Positions 34,117 through 41,894 of a stretch of DNA of 64,000 bases are shown in pieces (the first letter of the stretch is position 1; each line of letters opens with the position of its first letter). The translations under genes were made by a program, and so were the position numbers. The stretch lies in the IMG/VR virus record IMGVR_UViG_3300042351_000704, positions 1 to 64,000 of that record. One strand, 5' to 3'. The stretch comes from a virus. Under the pieces are notes generated by a model. The model saw only the letters and a program-made list of their open reading frames with translations. It searched no databases and was not told the origin of the DNA.

Positions 34117-35355
34117 ATGTTACCTCTGAAATCTAATACTGCTGAGCAGGGTTGCTCCCCTGTATCCTCTAATTGTGTCATATGGCAGGGTCCTAACCTG
34201 TCATGTATCAACCTTTGCAACGGTGACACTGTTTCTGACGTAGTCTACAAAATAGCCACCAACCTGTGTGCCATCCAGAATGCTCTAGATCTTAAGGATG
34301 TGGACCTCAGTTGCCTGGTGACATTTTGTACATCTTCTAACCCCGCTCCAACTACGAAGACCCTGCCGGCAGTATTGGATTTTATAGTAAAGAAGATATG
34401 CTGTTTAGAAGATCTTATTCCACCAAGCGGTGGAAGTGGAACAACATACACTGAACCTAATTTAACTCTTCCTACCTGTCTTCAGTATAACGATCCTTCA
34501 ACTGGTCAACCAGTAACACAGCTGATACTGAACCAGTATGTGCTTCGCCTGGCAAACCAGTTCTGTGCTTTAAAAGTCACAGTGGATACCCACACTACAC
34601 AGATTACTAGTTTAACAACTCGTGTTACAGCTTTAGAAGCAAGACCGATTCCTATCCCATTACCTACAGTAACACCTAATTGTATACTTACTCCAGGTGT
34701 AGCTACTCCGATGGCTACTGTACTAGATGAACTAGAAGCTCAGTATTGTTTACTTAGAGGCGTGTTGGGCACCAATACACAGATTACAGCTGCAACGGCT
34801 GCACAATGTGCTGGTTTAAGTTCAGCTGCAGCATTAAGTCAACCTGGAGTGATGTCTGGTATTAGTGGTTGGAACAGCTCTGTAACAAATATGGCACAGG
34901 CATTTCAAAACTTATGGATCACTGTATGTGACATGAGAGCTGTAATTGGTGACTTAAAGAATTGTTGTAGTCAGGTAGACTGTACTCAGTTTATTCTGAA
35001 CTATACTGCTTCAGCTAATTCAGATCGTACTCAAATTACTTTAGACTTTAACCCAGGTACTATTATTCCAGCTGGCTTTGCTAACGCTGTGGCAGGTAGT
35101 TCTGTAGTTATTTCTGATGGTACAAATAGTAAAACATTTACACTTAATCTTGTATCTCTAGCGGCTAGTGGAGAGTTCATAGCAACTGTTGCCGGTGGTA
35201 GCGTTGTGGGTGTAGCTCTTAATACTTCTCAGCCTTATACAGTTACAGTTAATGGTAACATTACTAAAGATGGACAAAGCTGTAGTAAAACAGTTAACAA
35301 GACTATTTCTGTACCGTGTCCAATAGTATCTAACGTAGTAGCAACATTATCATAA
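34117..35355 (+). CDS. Cys-rich tail/adhesin protein (412 aa)
   Basis: The N-terminal module has CVIWQGPNLSCINLCNGDTVSDVVYKIA, a C-V-x-(W/Y)-x-G-P-x-L...G-D-(T)-(V/L)-x-D-(V/I) pattern that recurs in gene 35931. Two more helical repeats with conserved Cys follow (KKICCLEDL, NQFCALKV, AQYCLLRG), separated by Pro/Thr-rich links and a short coiled coil. Residues about 290-412 form an Ig- or fibronectin-like beta domain. This is an elongated trimer-forming appendage by appearance; I recall relatives in Bacteroidota phages, without known function. Confidence 0.65.
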   Translation: MLPLKSNTAEQGCSPVSSNCVIWQGPNLSCINLCNGDTVSDVVYKIATNLCAIQNALDLKDVDLSCLVTFCTSSNPAPTTKTLPAVLDFIVKKICCLEDLIPPSGGSGTTYTEPNLTLPTCLQYNDPSTGQPVTQLILNQYVLRLANQFCALKVTVDTHTTQITSLTTRVTALEARPIPIPLPTVTPNCILTPGVATPMATVLDELEAQYCLLRGVLGTNTQITAATAAQCAGLSSAAALSQPGVMSGISGWNSSVTNMAQAFQNLWITVCDMRAVIGDLKNCCSQVDCTQFILNYTASANSDRTQITLDFNPGTIIPAGFANAVAGSSVVISDGTNSKTFTLNLVSLAASGEFIATVAGGSVVGVALNTSQPYTVTVNGNITKDGQSCSKTVNKTISVPCPIVSNVVATLS

Positions 35356-35356
35356 G

Positions 35357-35914
35357 ATGAATATAACCTTAACATGGACAGCTGGTGGTGGTGCAACTAG
35401 CCAGAATGTTCAATACAAACAAAGTACATCCGGAACTTGGATTACCCATAGTACGGTAAGTGGAACTACTAACTCAGATACGATTAACGGCTTAACCGAT
35501 AACGTAATATACGATTTTAGAGTGGTGACCAACTGTGCTGGTGGAACACCTGCTCCTAGTGCACCTACTCAACAAATTAATATAACTTGTCCTAGTGTAT
35601 CAACTACACCATCTGATGTCAGCATAGCTTATAGCTTTTCTGATTTAGGTGCTTCGGTAACCGGCTATACTGTAAAACTATTTAGCAACGATGGTACTAC
35701 CGAACTCTCTAGCCAGACACCTTCTGGAACAAGTGTAAAAAGTGGAACATTTACCGGTCTTACCGCATCTACTGGTTATAAAATCAGGGTAATTGTTACA
35801 GCAGGTTCGTTTAGTAAAACAAACTGTGCTTTTACAAGCGTAACCACTACTTCTACACCTGCATGTAATGCTCCAACTGGTGTAACTGCTACTATCACAG
35901 AAGATCTTACATAA
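35357..35914 (+). CDS. Tandem fibronectin-III-like protein (185 aa)
   Basis: Two Fn3-like domains. The first (residues 3-75) has LTWTAGGGATSQNVQYKQS and YDFRVVTNCAGG; the second (about 85-170) has GYTVKLFSNDG and TGYKIRVIVTAG. Both keep the Trp/Tyr and Tyr corner positions. Such domains in phage tails and capsids are thought to bind cell-surface carbohydrate weakly. It begins 1 nt after the preceding gene's stop. Confidence 0.7.
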   Translation: MNITLTWTAGGGATSQNVQYKQSTSGTWITHSTVSGTTNSDTINGLTDNVIYDFRVVTNCAGGTPAPSAPTQQINITCPSVSTTPSDVSIAYSFSDLGASVTGYTVKLFSNDGTTELSSQTPSGTSVKSGTFTGLTASTGYKIRVIVTAGSFSKTNCAFTSVTTTSTPACNAPTGVTATITEDLT

Positions 35915-35930
35915 AATAATATAATACCAT

Positions 35931-36560
35931 ATGTCCTGTAATCCTTGTGCAGAATGTCCTCCAGATTTAAACTACACTCTTCCACCATGTGCGGAAGGTG
36001 AGCCTTGTGAGGAAATATTTCCTACCGACTGTGTCAGCTATAAAGGTCCAAATCTGCCTGCTCTTGGTATTAAAAATACTGACAGGCTTTCTGATATATT
36101 AACCAGTTTACACCAGGTGGTAAATACCCTGATCAACCCGGTGGTTCCAATTGCCAACTTTACAGCTACTAATACTGGTACAGGTGCTAATCCTGCTCCA
36201 ATGGTAGTTACTTACCTGGGTCTGGGTCCGGTGTATAAATCTACTGCAGGCGCTACAGGCGCTGGTACTACTATCACCGTAGGATCTACAACAGGTCTTG
36301 TAGTTGGTATGAGAGTAGAAGTGACTGCAGGCGTTGGTGTATTTGCTGCTAACACTACCGTTACTTCAATCCCTAGTCCTACTACGTTTGTAGTAAGCCA
36401 GGCACCTACCACTGCACTTTCTGGTGGATCTACAACCATTACTGCAACCGGATCTAACCACGACATCTTTACTATATCTGTATTAAAAAATATTCCTCAG
36501 ACCTTTAAAGCTTTTGCAGGCTCTCCTGTAAAACTATCTGGTACAGGTACTATTGTATAA
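35931..36560 (+). CDS. Cys-rich appendage protein (209 aa)
   Basis: The N-terminus is Cys/Pro-rich (CNPCAECPPDLNYTLPPCAEGEPCEE), followed by CVSYKGPNLPALGIKNTDRLSDIL, the same module that starts gene 34117. The rest is Thr/Gly/Ala/Val-rich beta sequence. Probably another component of the same appendage. Confidence 0.65.
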   Translation: MSCNPCAECPPDLNYTLPPCAEGEPCEEIFPTDCVSYKGPNLPALGIKNTDRLSDILTSLHQVVNTLINPVVPIANFTATNTGTGANPAPMVVTYLGLGPVYKSTAGATGAGTTITVGSTTGLVVGMRVEVTAGVGVFAANTTVTSIPSPTTFVVSQAPTTALSGGSTTITATGSNHDIFTISVLKNIPQTFKAFAGSPVKLSGTGTIV

Positions 36561-36570
36561 AACATAACCT

Positions 36571-37002
36571 ATGTCTGTTCTTCCTTGCATATCATACAAA
36601 GTTCTTAATGTAGCTTTTACAGCTCCAACCATTCCTCCGGTTAACGGGTATGTGGTAAAATGGAGAGTTGTAGGAGAAACAGAATGGAACGTGGTATCTA
36701 ACCAGTACAATAATCCTGTACAGATTGCAGGCGTTCCTACTTGTTATGCTATTGAAGGAACTATCCAGGCTGATTGTGGTGGTGGTAACTTAGGTAACCC
36801 AATCAATTTTGCATTAAGTGCACAAGCTTCAAGCTGTTATACATTTACTTTGTTACAGTCAGCTAACTATACTTATGTTTCTTGTGGCGGCACTCAAGTG
36901 TCTACAGTAACAAATAGTGCTAGTCAGCCCACTTCTATATGTGCAATAGATGGATCTGTCAGTGGTGGATCCTTTACCCGTTCTTCATCATGTATTTCCT
37001 AA
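36571..37002 (+). CDS. Fibronectin-III-like protein (143 aa)
   Basis: Residues 8-75 form one Fn3-like domain (VAFTAPTIPPVNGYVVKWR, then GTIQADCGGG). The C-terminal 60 residues are Cys/Ser/Thr-rich. It resembles the start of the next protein, so these two genes look like tandem paralogues. Confidence 0.65.
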   Translation: MSVLPCISYKVLNVAFTAPTIPPVNGYVVKWRVVGETEWNVVSNQYNNPVQIAGVPTCYAIEGTIQADCGGGNLGNPINFALSAQASSCYTFTLLQSANYTYVSCGGTQVSTVTNSASQPTSICAIDGSVSGGSFTRSSSCIS

Positions 37003-37010
37003 ACTGAGAT

Positions 37011-37811
37011 ATGTCTTATTCATTAATTATAAACTGGACAGCTGCAAGCCCTGTACCCGCCAACGGATACCGGGTAAAGTATTGGCCTACCAGCAATCCT
37101 TCTGCTGTTACTACTGTTACACCTAATGTCAGCGGTACAACACATACGATTACAGGTCTAAGTGCAACATCTTATGCAGGTACCGTAGAAGCACATTGTG
37201 GCGGAAGTAACTATTCTACAGCCCAAAGCTTTACGGCTAACTATGATTTTTATTATTATACGTTAAGTAAGTATGATTGCTCTAACAGCTGTGCTCAGGT
37301 AGGAACTACCGGACAGTTTGTGGGTCGTTCTACTACCGCGCTTTCTACAACAAGCGGCACACACTATAAGGTTGGTAACTTTACATATGTAGTCAATACA
37401 TTGGTTACACCAGATCCTTCTACATTTGATGTTGATCTGAATACTGCTACAGCAACAGGATCTACTTGTTCTGCAGCCTGTGGAAGTCCTTCTAACGGAA
37501 CTATCAGTATTTTAAACAATGGAGGATCAGGAGCTGTAATAAGTGATTTTCAACCAACATGGTTTTTCATAGATAATGGTGTAATCCCTGTACAAAATTT
37601 AGGCTCAGCTACTGGCGGACATGGTGGATTTACTGGCAACTTTGGAGTTACTGTAACTGGGGCAATGGGGGGTTGTTTAACTCTTACCGTTAACGGAACC
37701 ATGGTACAAAATCTTGGTATCTCAGCTTCTGGTATTTACACCTTTTTAAGTGTAACTATTCCAAGTAACGCTTCAGTAATAATCTCACTTGATCAAGGAG
37801 CTTGTCAATAA
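37011..37811 (+). CDS. Fibronectin-III-like adhesin (266 aa)
   Basis: The N-terminal Fn3-like domain (LIINWTAASPVPANGYRVKYW, GTVEAHCGGSN) is a paralogue of that in gene 36571. It is followed by a Cys-containing Ser/Thr-rich part and a C-terminal beta domain of about 100 residues (GGHGGFTGNFGVTVTGAMGG, VTIPSNASVIISLDQG). The last gene before the 37.86 kb terminator. A surface-adhesion role is inferred. Confidence 0.65.
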   Translation: MSYSLIINWTAASPVPANGYRVKYWPTSNPSAVTTVTPNVSGTTHTITGLSATSYAGTVEAHCGGSNYSTAQSFTANYDFYYYTLSKYDCSNSCAQVGTTGQFVGRSTTALSTTSGTHYKVGNFTYVVNTLVTPDPSTFDVDLNTATATGSTCSAACGSPSNGTISILNNGGSGAVISDFQPTWFFIDNGVIPVQNLGSATGGHGGFTGNFGVTVTGAMGGCLTLTVNGTMVQNLGISASGIYTFLSVTIPSNASVIISLDQGACQ

Positions 37812-37830
37812 CTTATAAAAAAGTCAGTGG

Positions 37831-37896
37831 TTTAGTTGGTTTTCCACGGACAACTAAAGCCTCTGGTATTTCTATACCGGGGGCTAATTTTTTTTT
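37831..37896 (+). terminator. Terminator with two hairpins
   Basis: TTTAGTTG (37831-37838) pairs with CAACTAAA (37851-37858). A second, stronger hairpin AGCCTCTGGTAT/ATACCGGGGGCT (37858-37885, with G-U pairs) is followed by a run of nine T. This ends the adhesin unit. Confidence 0.85.
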
Positions 37897-37913
37897 ACTA
37901 CTGTTGATAAAAG

Positions 37914-37942
37914 GTGTATAATATGTAGAGTAGTTCTACAAC
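37914..37942 (+). promoter_or_regulatory. Promoter element upstream of gene 37983
   Basis: GTGTATAATATGTAGAG fits the AT-rich + TGTAGA pattern and directly follows the terminator. GTAGAGTAGTTCTACAAC just downstream can form a small hairpin (GTAGA/TCTAC). Confidence 0.5.
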
Positions 37943-37982
37943 ATGAATCTAACTTCATACACCATATACTAATCCTACCCCT

Positions 37983-39299
37983 ATGAATCTCATCTCGCAG
38001 GTATATGGCTCCATCCGTTGGAAAAAAACGGATGAGTGGTGTGCCGAAAAGTTAGGTATTTCTTTACAAAAATACCAAAACATCAAGCAACAAATTCTAC
38101 AAACCAAGGAACTTCTTCAGGAAGAACTGGATAACAGCCTTATAGACTTGGCTGGTAAAAGAATGCTTGACCTGATCAATGACGAACAGATCAAAAATCA
38201 GTACATCACCCAGCTGGAAGACCAGTTGGAGATTGCCATCAACCAGCAAAAAGAAAAAGTGGTTGAGTTTAAAGAAGACCTGGAAGGGGGCACTGCGGAA
38301 ATCAAAGGTATTGCCTTTGCAGAGCCCAAAAGCCCAGATGAGATTATCCGCATCTTAAAGATTGATACAGAAAAATGGAAGCTGAGTTCTTATTGGAACA
38401 AGCAGCACAAAGACTACTGGCTTATTTCAGCCATGGTGGCTCAGAAGAAAGCAAGCAATGTGGACATGCTGGCTGAGACTATCAAAGATTTCAACCCTGA
38501 TTATACTCCTGTTGCAGAGGTACACATAAACGAACATTACACTTTACCTACGATGGGGATCTTGTCAGTACAGGATCTCCATTTTGGTAAAGAGGGTAAT
38601 GCAGGCGTGATCCAGGACTTCAGAGAAGCAGTCTCTGGCCTGGTGGTAAGAGCCTACCATTCTCACAACCTGGACAGACTGGTGTTTGTATTTGGCGGGG
38701 ACATCCTGAACATGGATACATTTTCCGGGCAAACAACCAAGGGCACCCCTGTAGACAACGATCAGCGTGCCCAGGATGCCTATAAAGATGCTTTTAACAG
38801 CATGTACTGGGCCCTGAACTTCATGAAGCAGTTCTGTAATCAATTAGACGTGGTATACGTGCCCGGAAATCATGACAGGCTATCTTCTTACCATTTGGCT
38901 CATGCCCTCTCTAAATGCTTTGTAAACGCTTCTAATATCACTTTTCACTGTGACTATGCAGAACGCAAGGTGCTCACCTACGGGATGAACTTCTTTGCCT
39001 TTGAGCACGGGGATGTGAATTCCAAGAATACACCCCTGATCTATGCCACCGAGTTTGCTACCCAGTGGGGTGCTACCAAGTACCGCACTTGCTTTACCGG
39101 TCACTGGCATAAGAAAAAGACTACGCAGTATGTTACTGAGAATGAGGAAGCTGGCTTTGCGATCAAGCACATGCCGAGCCTTTCCCGCTCAGATTACTGG
39201 CATTACCATAACAAATTTACAGGAGCCAAACGCCAGGCTATTATGGAACTTCATGATATGCTCAAGGGTAAAGTATGTGAACTGGTACACACCTGTTAA
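37983..39299 (+). CDS. Calcineurin-like metallophosphoesterase (438 aa)
   Basis: The C-terminal domain has the full metallophosphoesterase set: DLH (Asp198, His200), GGDILN (Asp240), GNHDR (Asn296, His297, Asp298), FEHGD (His342) and GHWH (His374, His376). The N-terminal 150 residues are helical and begin like a small helix-turn-helix (DEWCAEKLGISLQKYQNIKQQ), then coiled coil. Enzymes of this fold cleave phosphodiesters in DNA, RNA, cyclic nucleotides or proteins; the substrate is unknown. Placement as first gene of the connector/tail unit, not among replication genes, is unusual. Confidence 0.8.
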   Translation: MNLISQVYGSIRWKKTDEWCAEKLGISLQKYQNIKQQILQTKELLQEELDNSLIDLAGKRMLDLINDEQIKNQYITQLEDQLEIAINQQKEKVVEFKEDLEGGTAEIKGIAFAEPKSPDEIIRILKIDTEKWKLSSYWNKQHKDYWLISAMVAQKKASNVDMLAETIKDFNPDYTPVAEVHINEHYTLPTMGILSVQDLHFGKEGNAGVIQDFREAVSGLVVRAYHSHNLDRLVFVFGGDILNMDTFSGQTTKGTPVDNDQRAQDAYKDAFNSMYWALNFMKQFCNQLDVVYVPGNHDRLSSYHLAHALSKCFVNASNITFHCDYAERKVLTYGMNFFAFEHGDVNSKNTPLIYATEFATQWGATKYRTCFTGHWHKKKTTQYVTENEEAGFAIKHMPSLSRSDYWHYHNKFTGAKRQAIMELHDMLKGKVCELVHTC

Positions 39300-39330
39300 A
39301 CTCTCCAAGTTTAATTAGAAAACCTCGTAG

Positions 39331-39357
39331 ATTTTTAGTAAATTATTAATGTAGAAC
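39331..39357 (+). promoter_or_regulatory. Late-type promoter element, almost no leader
   Basis: TTTAGTAAATTATTAATGTAG (within 39334-39354) aligns with the elements at 33.53 and 55.35 kb. The GTG start of the next gene is at 39360, so any transcript starting at or near TGTAG has only a few leader bases. Confidence 0.55.
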
Positions 39358-39359
39358 TT

Positions 39360-39947
39360 GTGGCCATAAAGTATAACAAGCCAGACCTCAATGCCCCGCG
39401 ATACAGACCCAAGAAACTGAACCTGACCAACCAGGATGTGTATCAAAAGTTTGTGGATGAAAACCCCAGGTTTGCTTCACTCACCGTCACGCAGTTTAAA
39501 GATGTTATTAAGTCCTTTAACGGCAAGATCTGGAACAAAGTGATCGAAAGCCGTGATGGAGTGGAGCTTCCCGAACAGCTGGGTTACCTGTTTATAGGAT
39601 CCTGTCCTCGTAAACAAAATGATAATCCTGATCGGGTAAAGTCTATTCTCTATGGGATGAAGGTTCAGAATCAAAACTGGGAAAGTGATCAGTACGTAGC
39701 CAAGATCTTCTACACCAACTTTGAAACCAAGTACCGGTTTAAGCACCACGAGATGTGGGGATTCACCGGTGTAAGAGACTTCAAAAGAACAGTGGCCAAA
39801 ACATATCCGCAAGAGTGGAAGAAATATGTACAGGTGGATAACCTGGTAAAAGTGAGCCTGCTGTTCCGCAAGCAAAAGTTCAAAGACTTTAAGAAACAAG
39901 AAACTACAGAGCTCCTCAAAGAGTATGACGAGTTTGACCTAGATTAA
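39360..39947 (+). CDS. Conserved tail/connector-unit protein (195 aa)
   Basis: No function is established. It has a GTG start and no upstream ATG. Features: an N-terminal YNKPDLNAPRYRPKK segment, a central LPEQLGYLFIGSCPRK, and many aromatic and basic residues. I recall related proteins in crAss-like phages beside the connector genes. It is followed 9 nt later by a connector-like gene, so a role in head-tail joining is likely. Confidence 0.65.
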   Translation: MAIKYNKPDLNAPRYRPKKLNLTNQDVYQKFVDENPRFASLTVTQFKDVIKSFNGKIWNKVIESRDGVELPEQLGYLFIGSCPRKQNDNPDRVKSILYGMKVQNQNWESDQYVAKIFYTNFETKYRFKHHEMWGFTGVRDFKRTVAKTYPQEWKKYVQVDNLVKVSLLFRKQKFKDFKKQETTELLKEYDEFDLD

Positions 39948-39956
39948 TACCGCCCT

Positions 39957-40628
39957 ATGAAGACAACTATTGGAGATGTAATCTCAAGAATCCGTTCCCA
40001 AGTGAAGGCAGTAAGGCAAGATGCTTTACTGACTGACAGGGTCATATATTCTTTTGTCAACAAGCACGCCAAGTGGTTAATGAAAAGAGAAGACTCTCGT
40101 AATAAGCTGATGGCTTTCTCTGGCGTTATTCAAACACTAGATCTGGTTGAACTTATTGATGTAGACAAGGTGGAAGCCTGCTGCACCGGACTATCTTCTG
40201 ATTGCACTATCAAGCGTACAAAAAAGAAGATGCCCATATTCATGCAAGGATACTGGGGTCCGCTTATTCGTACTGTAGCAAGCCTGGACGGCTCAGAAGA
40301 GTTGCAGCCAACTACACCGAGTCAGTATATTTCGATGAGCAAGAGCAAGAACTTCCGTTTTAATAAGACTAAATATTTCTGGTACCTGGATGATTATATC
40401 TATTTCCCGAACCTGGAGTGGGATGCAGTGCGTATAGAAGGAATTTTTGAAGATGACATCTCCAGCTTTACCTGTGAAGAAGACAGTTGCATGACCCGCT
40501 CTAGCCAGAGTTTCAATGTACCTGATTACCTGCTTGGTGAAATAGAAGCCAAGACTTTCCAGGACCTGGCTGGCATGATGCAAATGCCGGTTGATTTAAC
40601 CAATGATAAACAAAGCGTAGCCCGTTAA
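39957..40628 (+). CDS. Head-tail connector / ring protein-like (223 aa)
   Basis: An N-terminal helical bundle (IGDVISRIRSQVKAVRQDALLTDRVIYSFVNKHAKWLMKRE) is followed by a beta core and a C-terminal NVPDYLLGEIEAKTFQDLAGMM helix. This layout is shared with the 232-aa protein at 16538 and with ring proteins of crAss-like virions. Probably a second connector ring. Confidence 0.65.
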   Translation: MKTTIGDVISRIRSQVKAVRQDALLTDRVIYSFVNKHAKWLMKREDSRNKLMAFSGVIQTLDLVELIDVDKVEACCTGLSSDCTIKRTKKKMPIFMQGYWGPLIRTVASLDGSEELQPTTPSQYISMSKSKNFRFNKTKYFWYLDDYIYFPNLEWDAVRIEGIFEDDISSFTCEEDSCMTRSSQSFNVPDYLLGEIEAKTFQDLAGMMQMPVDLTNDKQSVAR

Positions 40629-40633
40629 TAGCC

Positions 40634-41530
40634 ATGAAGACAGAACCTAAATACCGTACGTTCGATGAGCTGCTCAATGAGGTGGCTACTGACTTTGTAC
40701 AATATAATAACGAAGGGATGATAGAACCTGGCCAGCTGATTAAGGTGGCTCAAAGGGTAAACTATGACCTGGGACTGCGCATACACGGTACTAAAGAAAA
40801 AGTGCTGGATATAGAAAAGAGTAAGACCAGATTACCGGATGATTTTTACGTGTTGAACTATGCTTTCCTCTGTGGTAAGTATACGGTGACACAACCTATT
40901 CTTCAAGGTCGTCACACTGAAAACGTGATACTTGATCCTGAACAGTGTAAAACAGTAAATCCTGAAACGCTGTGTAATAAATGTGGCGAGGTGGATACTA
41001 CTTGTTACTGTGAAAAGACTTACACCGTGGAATGCAAGACCGGAGAAAAGGTGTATGTACAGGTGGTGGAAAAGCGTGGCTTTGAAACAAAGACTTACGA
41101 GACATTTGACCGCATACATATCAGCACTTCTACTGGTAGAAAAGACGCTTTAGACAACAGAGGTAACAACGGCTATATTAAAAATGGTTTTATCTACACC
41201 AACCTGGAGCAGGGTAAACTATACATTTCTTATCAGGGAGCCCTGGAAGATGAAGAAGGTAACCTGCTGGTGCTGGATCACCCAATGATCAACGAGTATT
41301 ATGAATACGCCATTAAGCAACGCTTACTGGAAAACTTATTTATGAACGGGGAAGATGTAGCAGCAAAGATGCAGCTGGTAGAACAGCGTCTTCGTGCTGC
41401 ACGCAACAACGCCCTTACCATTGTAAACACTCCTGACTTTGCAGAGATGAAAGCTCTGTGGGAAATGAACCGCAAGGCACAGTATGGCAAGTACTACGAC
41501 ATGTTTAAATCAACCTCTTATGGTGTCTAA
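40634..41530 (+). CDS. Tail tube/connector-like structural protein (298 aa)
   Basis: The sequence begins with an N-terminal helix and a mixed core, followed by a Cys-rich insertion at about 98-130 (CKTVNPETLCNKCGEVDTTCYCEK), which reads like a small zinc knuckle. The C-terminal part (EYYEYAIKQRLLENLFMNGED then RLRAARNNALTIVNTPDF) is helical, as in connector proteins. Its last 11 nt overlap the peptidase-like gene. Confidence 0.6.
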   Translation: MKTEPKYRTFDELLNEVATDFVQYNNEGMIEPGQLIKVAQRVNYDLGLRIHGTKEKVLDIEKSKTRLPDDFYVLNYAFLCGKYTVTQPILQGRHTENVILDPEQCKTVNPETLCNKCGEVDTTCYCEKTYTVECKTGEKVYVQVVEKRGFETKTYETFDRIHISTSTGRKDALDNRGNNGYIKNGFIYTNLEQGKLYISYQGALEDEEGNLLVLDHPMINEYYEYAIKQRLLENLFMNGEDVAAKMQLVEQRLRAARNNALTIVNTPDFAEMKALWEMNRKAQYGKYYDMFKSTSYGV

Positions 41531-41894
41531 AACTCCCAAGGTGCAAACCACTGTTCAGCTGCCAATGTATAACTGCAAGGTGGTAATGACAGTAGTGGAA
41601 AATGTCAAGCTTGAAGTAGAAAAACTATACAAGAAACACAAGATAAAAGAAGAGTTTGATGATGAAGCGGAAGGAGCTGTAGTAATGCCTGGTATGGATA
41701 CGTACTATTTACTGCTGGGACAAGCTTACCTCACACATAACACCATTGCACACGAGATATTTCATGCCGCTGTTCGTGTAACAGAAGACAGGGGAATAGT
41801 AGATGAAGAAGCACAGGCCTGGTTAGGCGGACACCTTACCGGACACCTTTACAAATTTTTAGACAAGAAGAAGCTACCAATAAAACATGGCTGA
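41520..41894 (+). CDS. Small HExxH metallopeptidase-like protein (124 aa)
   Basis: ATG 41520 (context CTCTTATGG) is preferred over the longer frame from 41484. The motif HEIFH (His78, Glu79, His82) lies in a helix and is followed by VDEEAQAWLGGHLT (Glu96/Glu97), which could give the third zinc ligand. The size and motif order fit minimal metallopeptidase domains found in phage genomes next to tail genes. Target unknown; a maturation protease or peptidoglycan-linked function are alternatives. It overlaps both neighbours. Confidence 0.65.
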   Translation: MVSKTPKVQTTVQLPMYNCKVVMTVVENVKLEVEKLYKKHKIKEEFDDEAEGAVVMPGMDTYYLLLGQAYLTHNTIAHEIFHAAVRVTEDRGIVDEEAQAWLGGHLTGHLYKFLDKKKLPIKHG

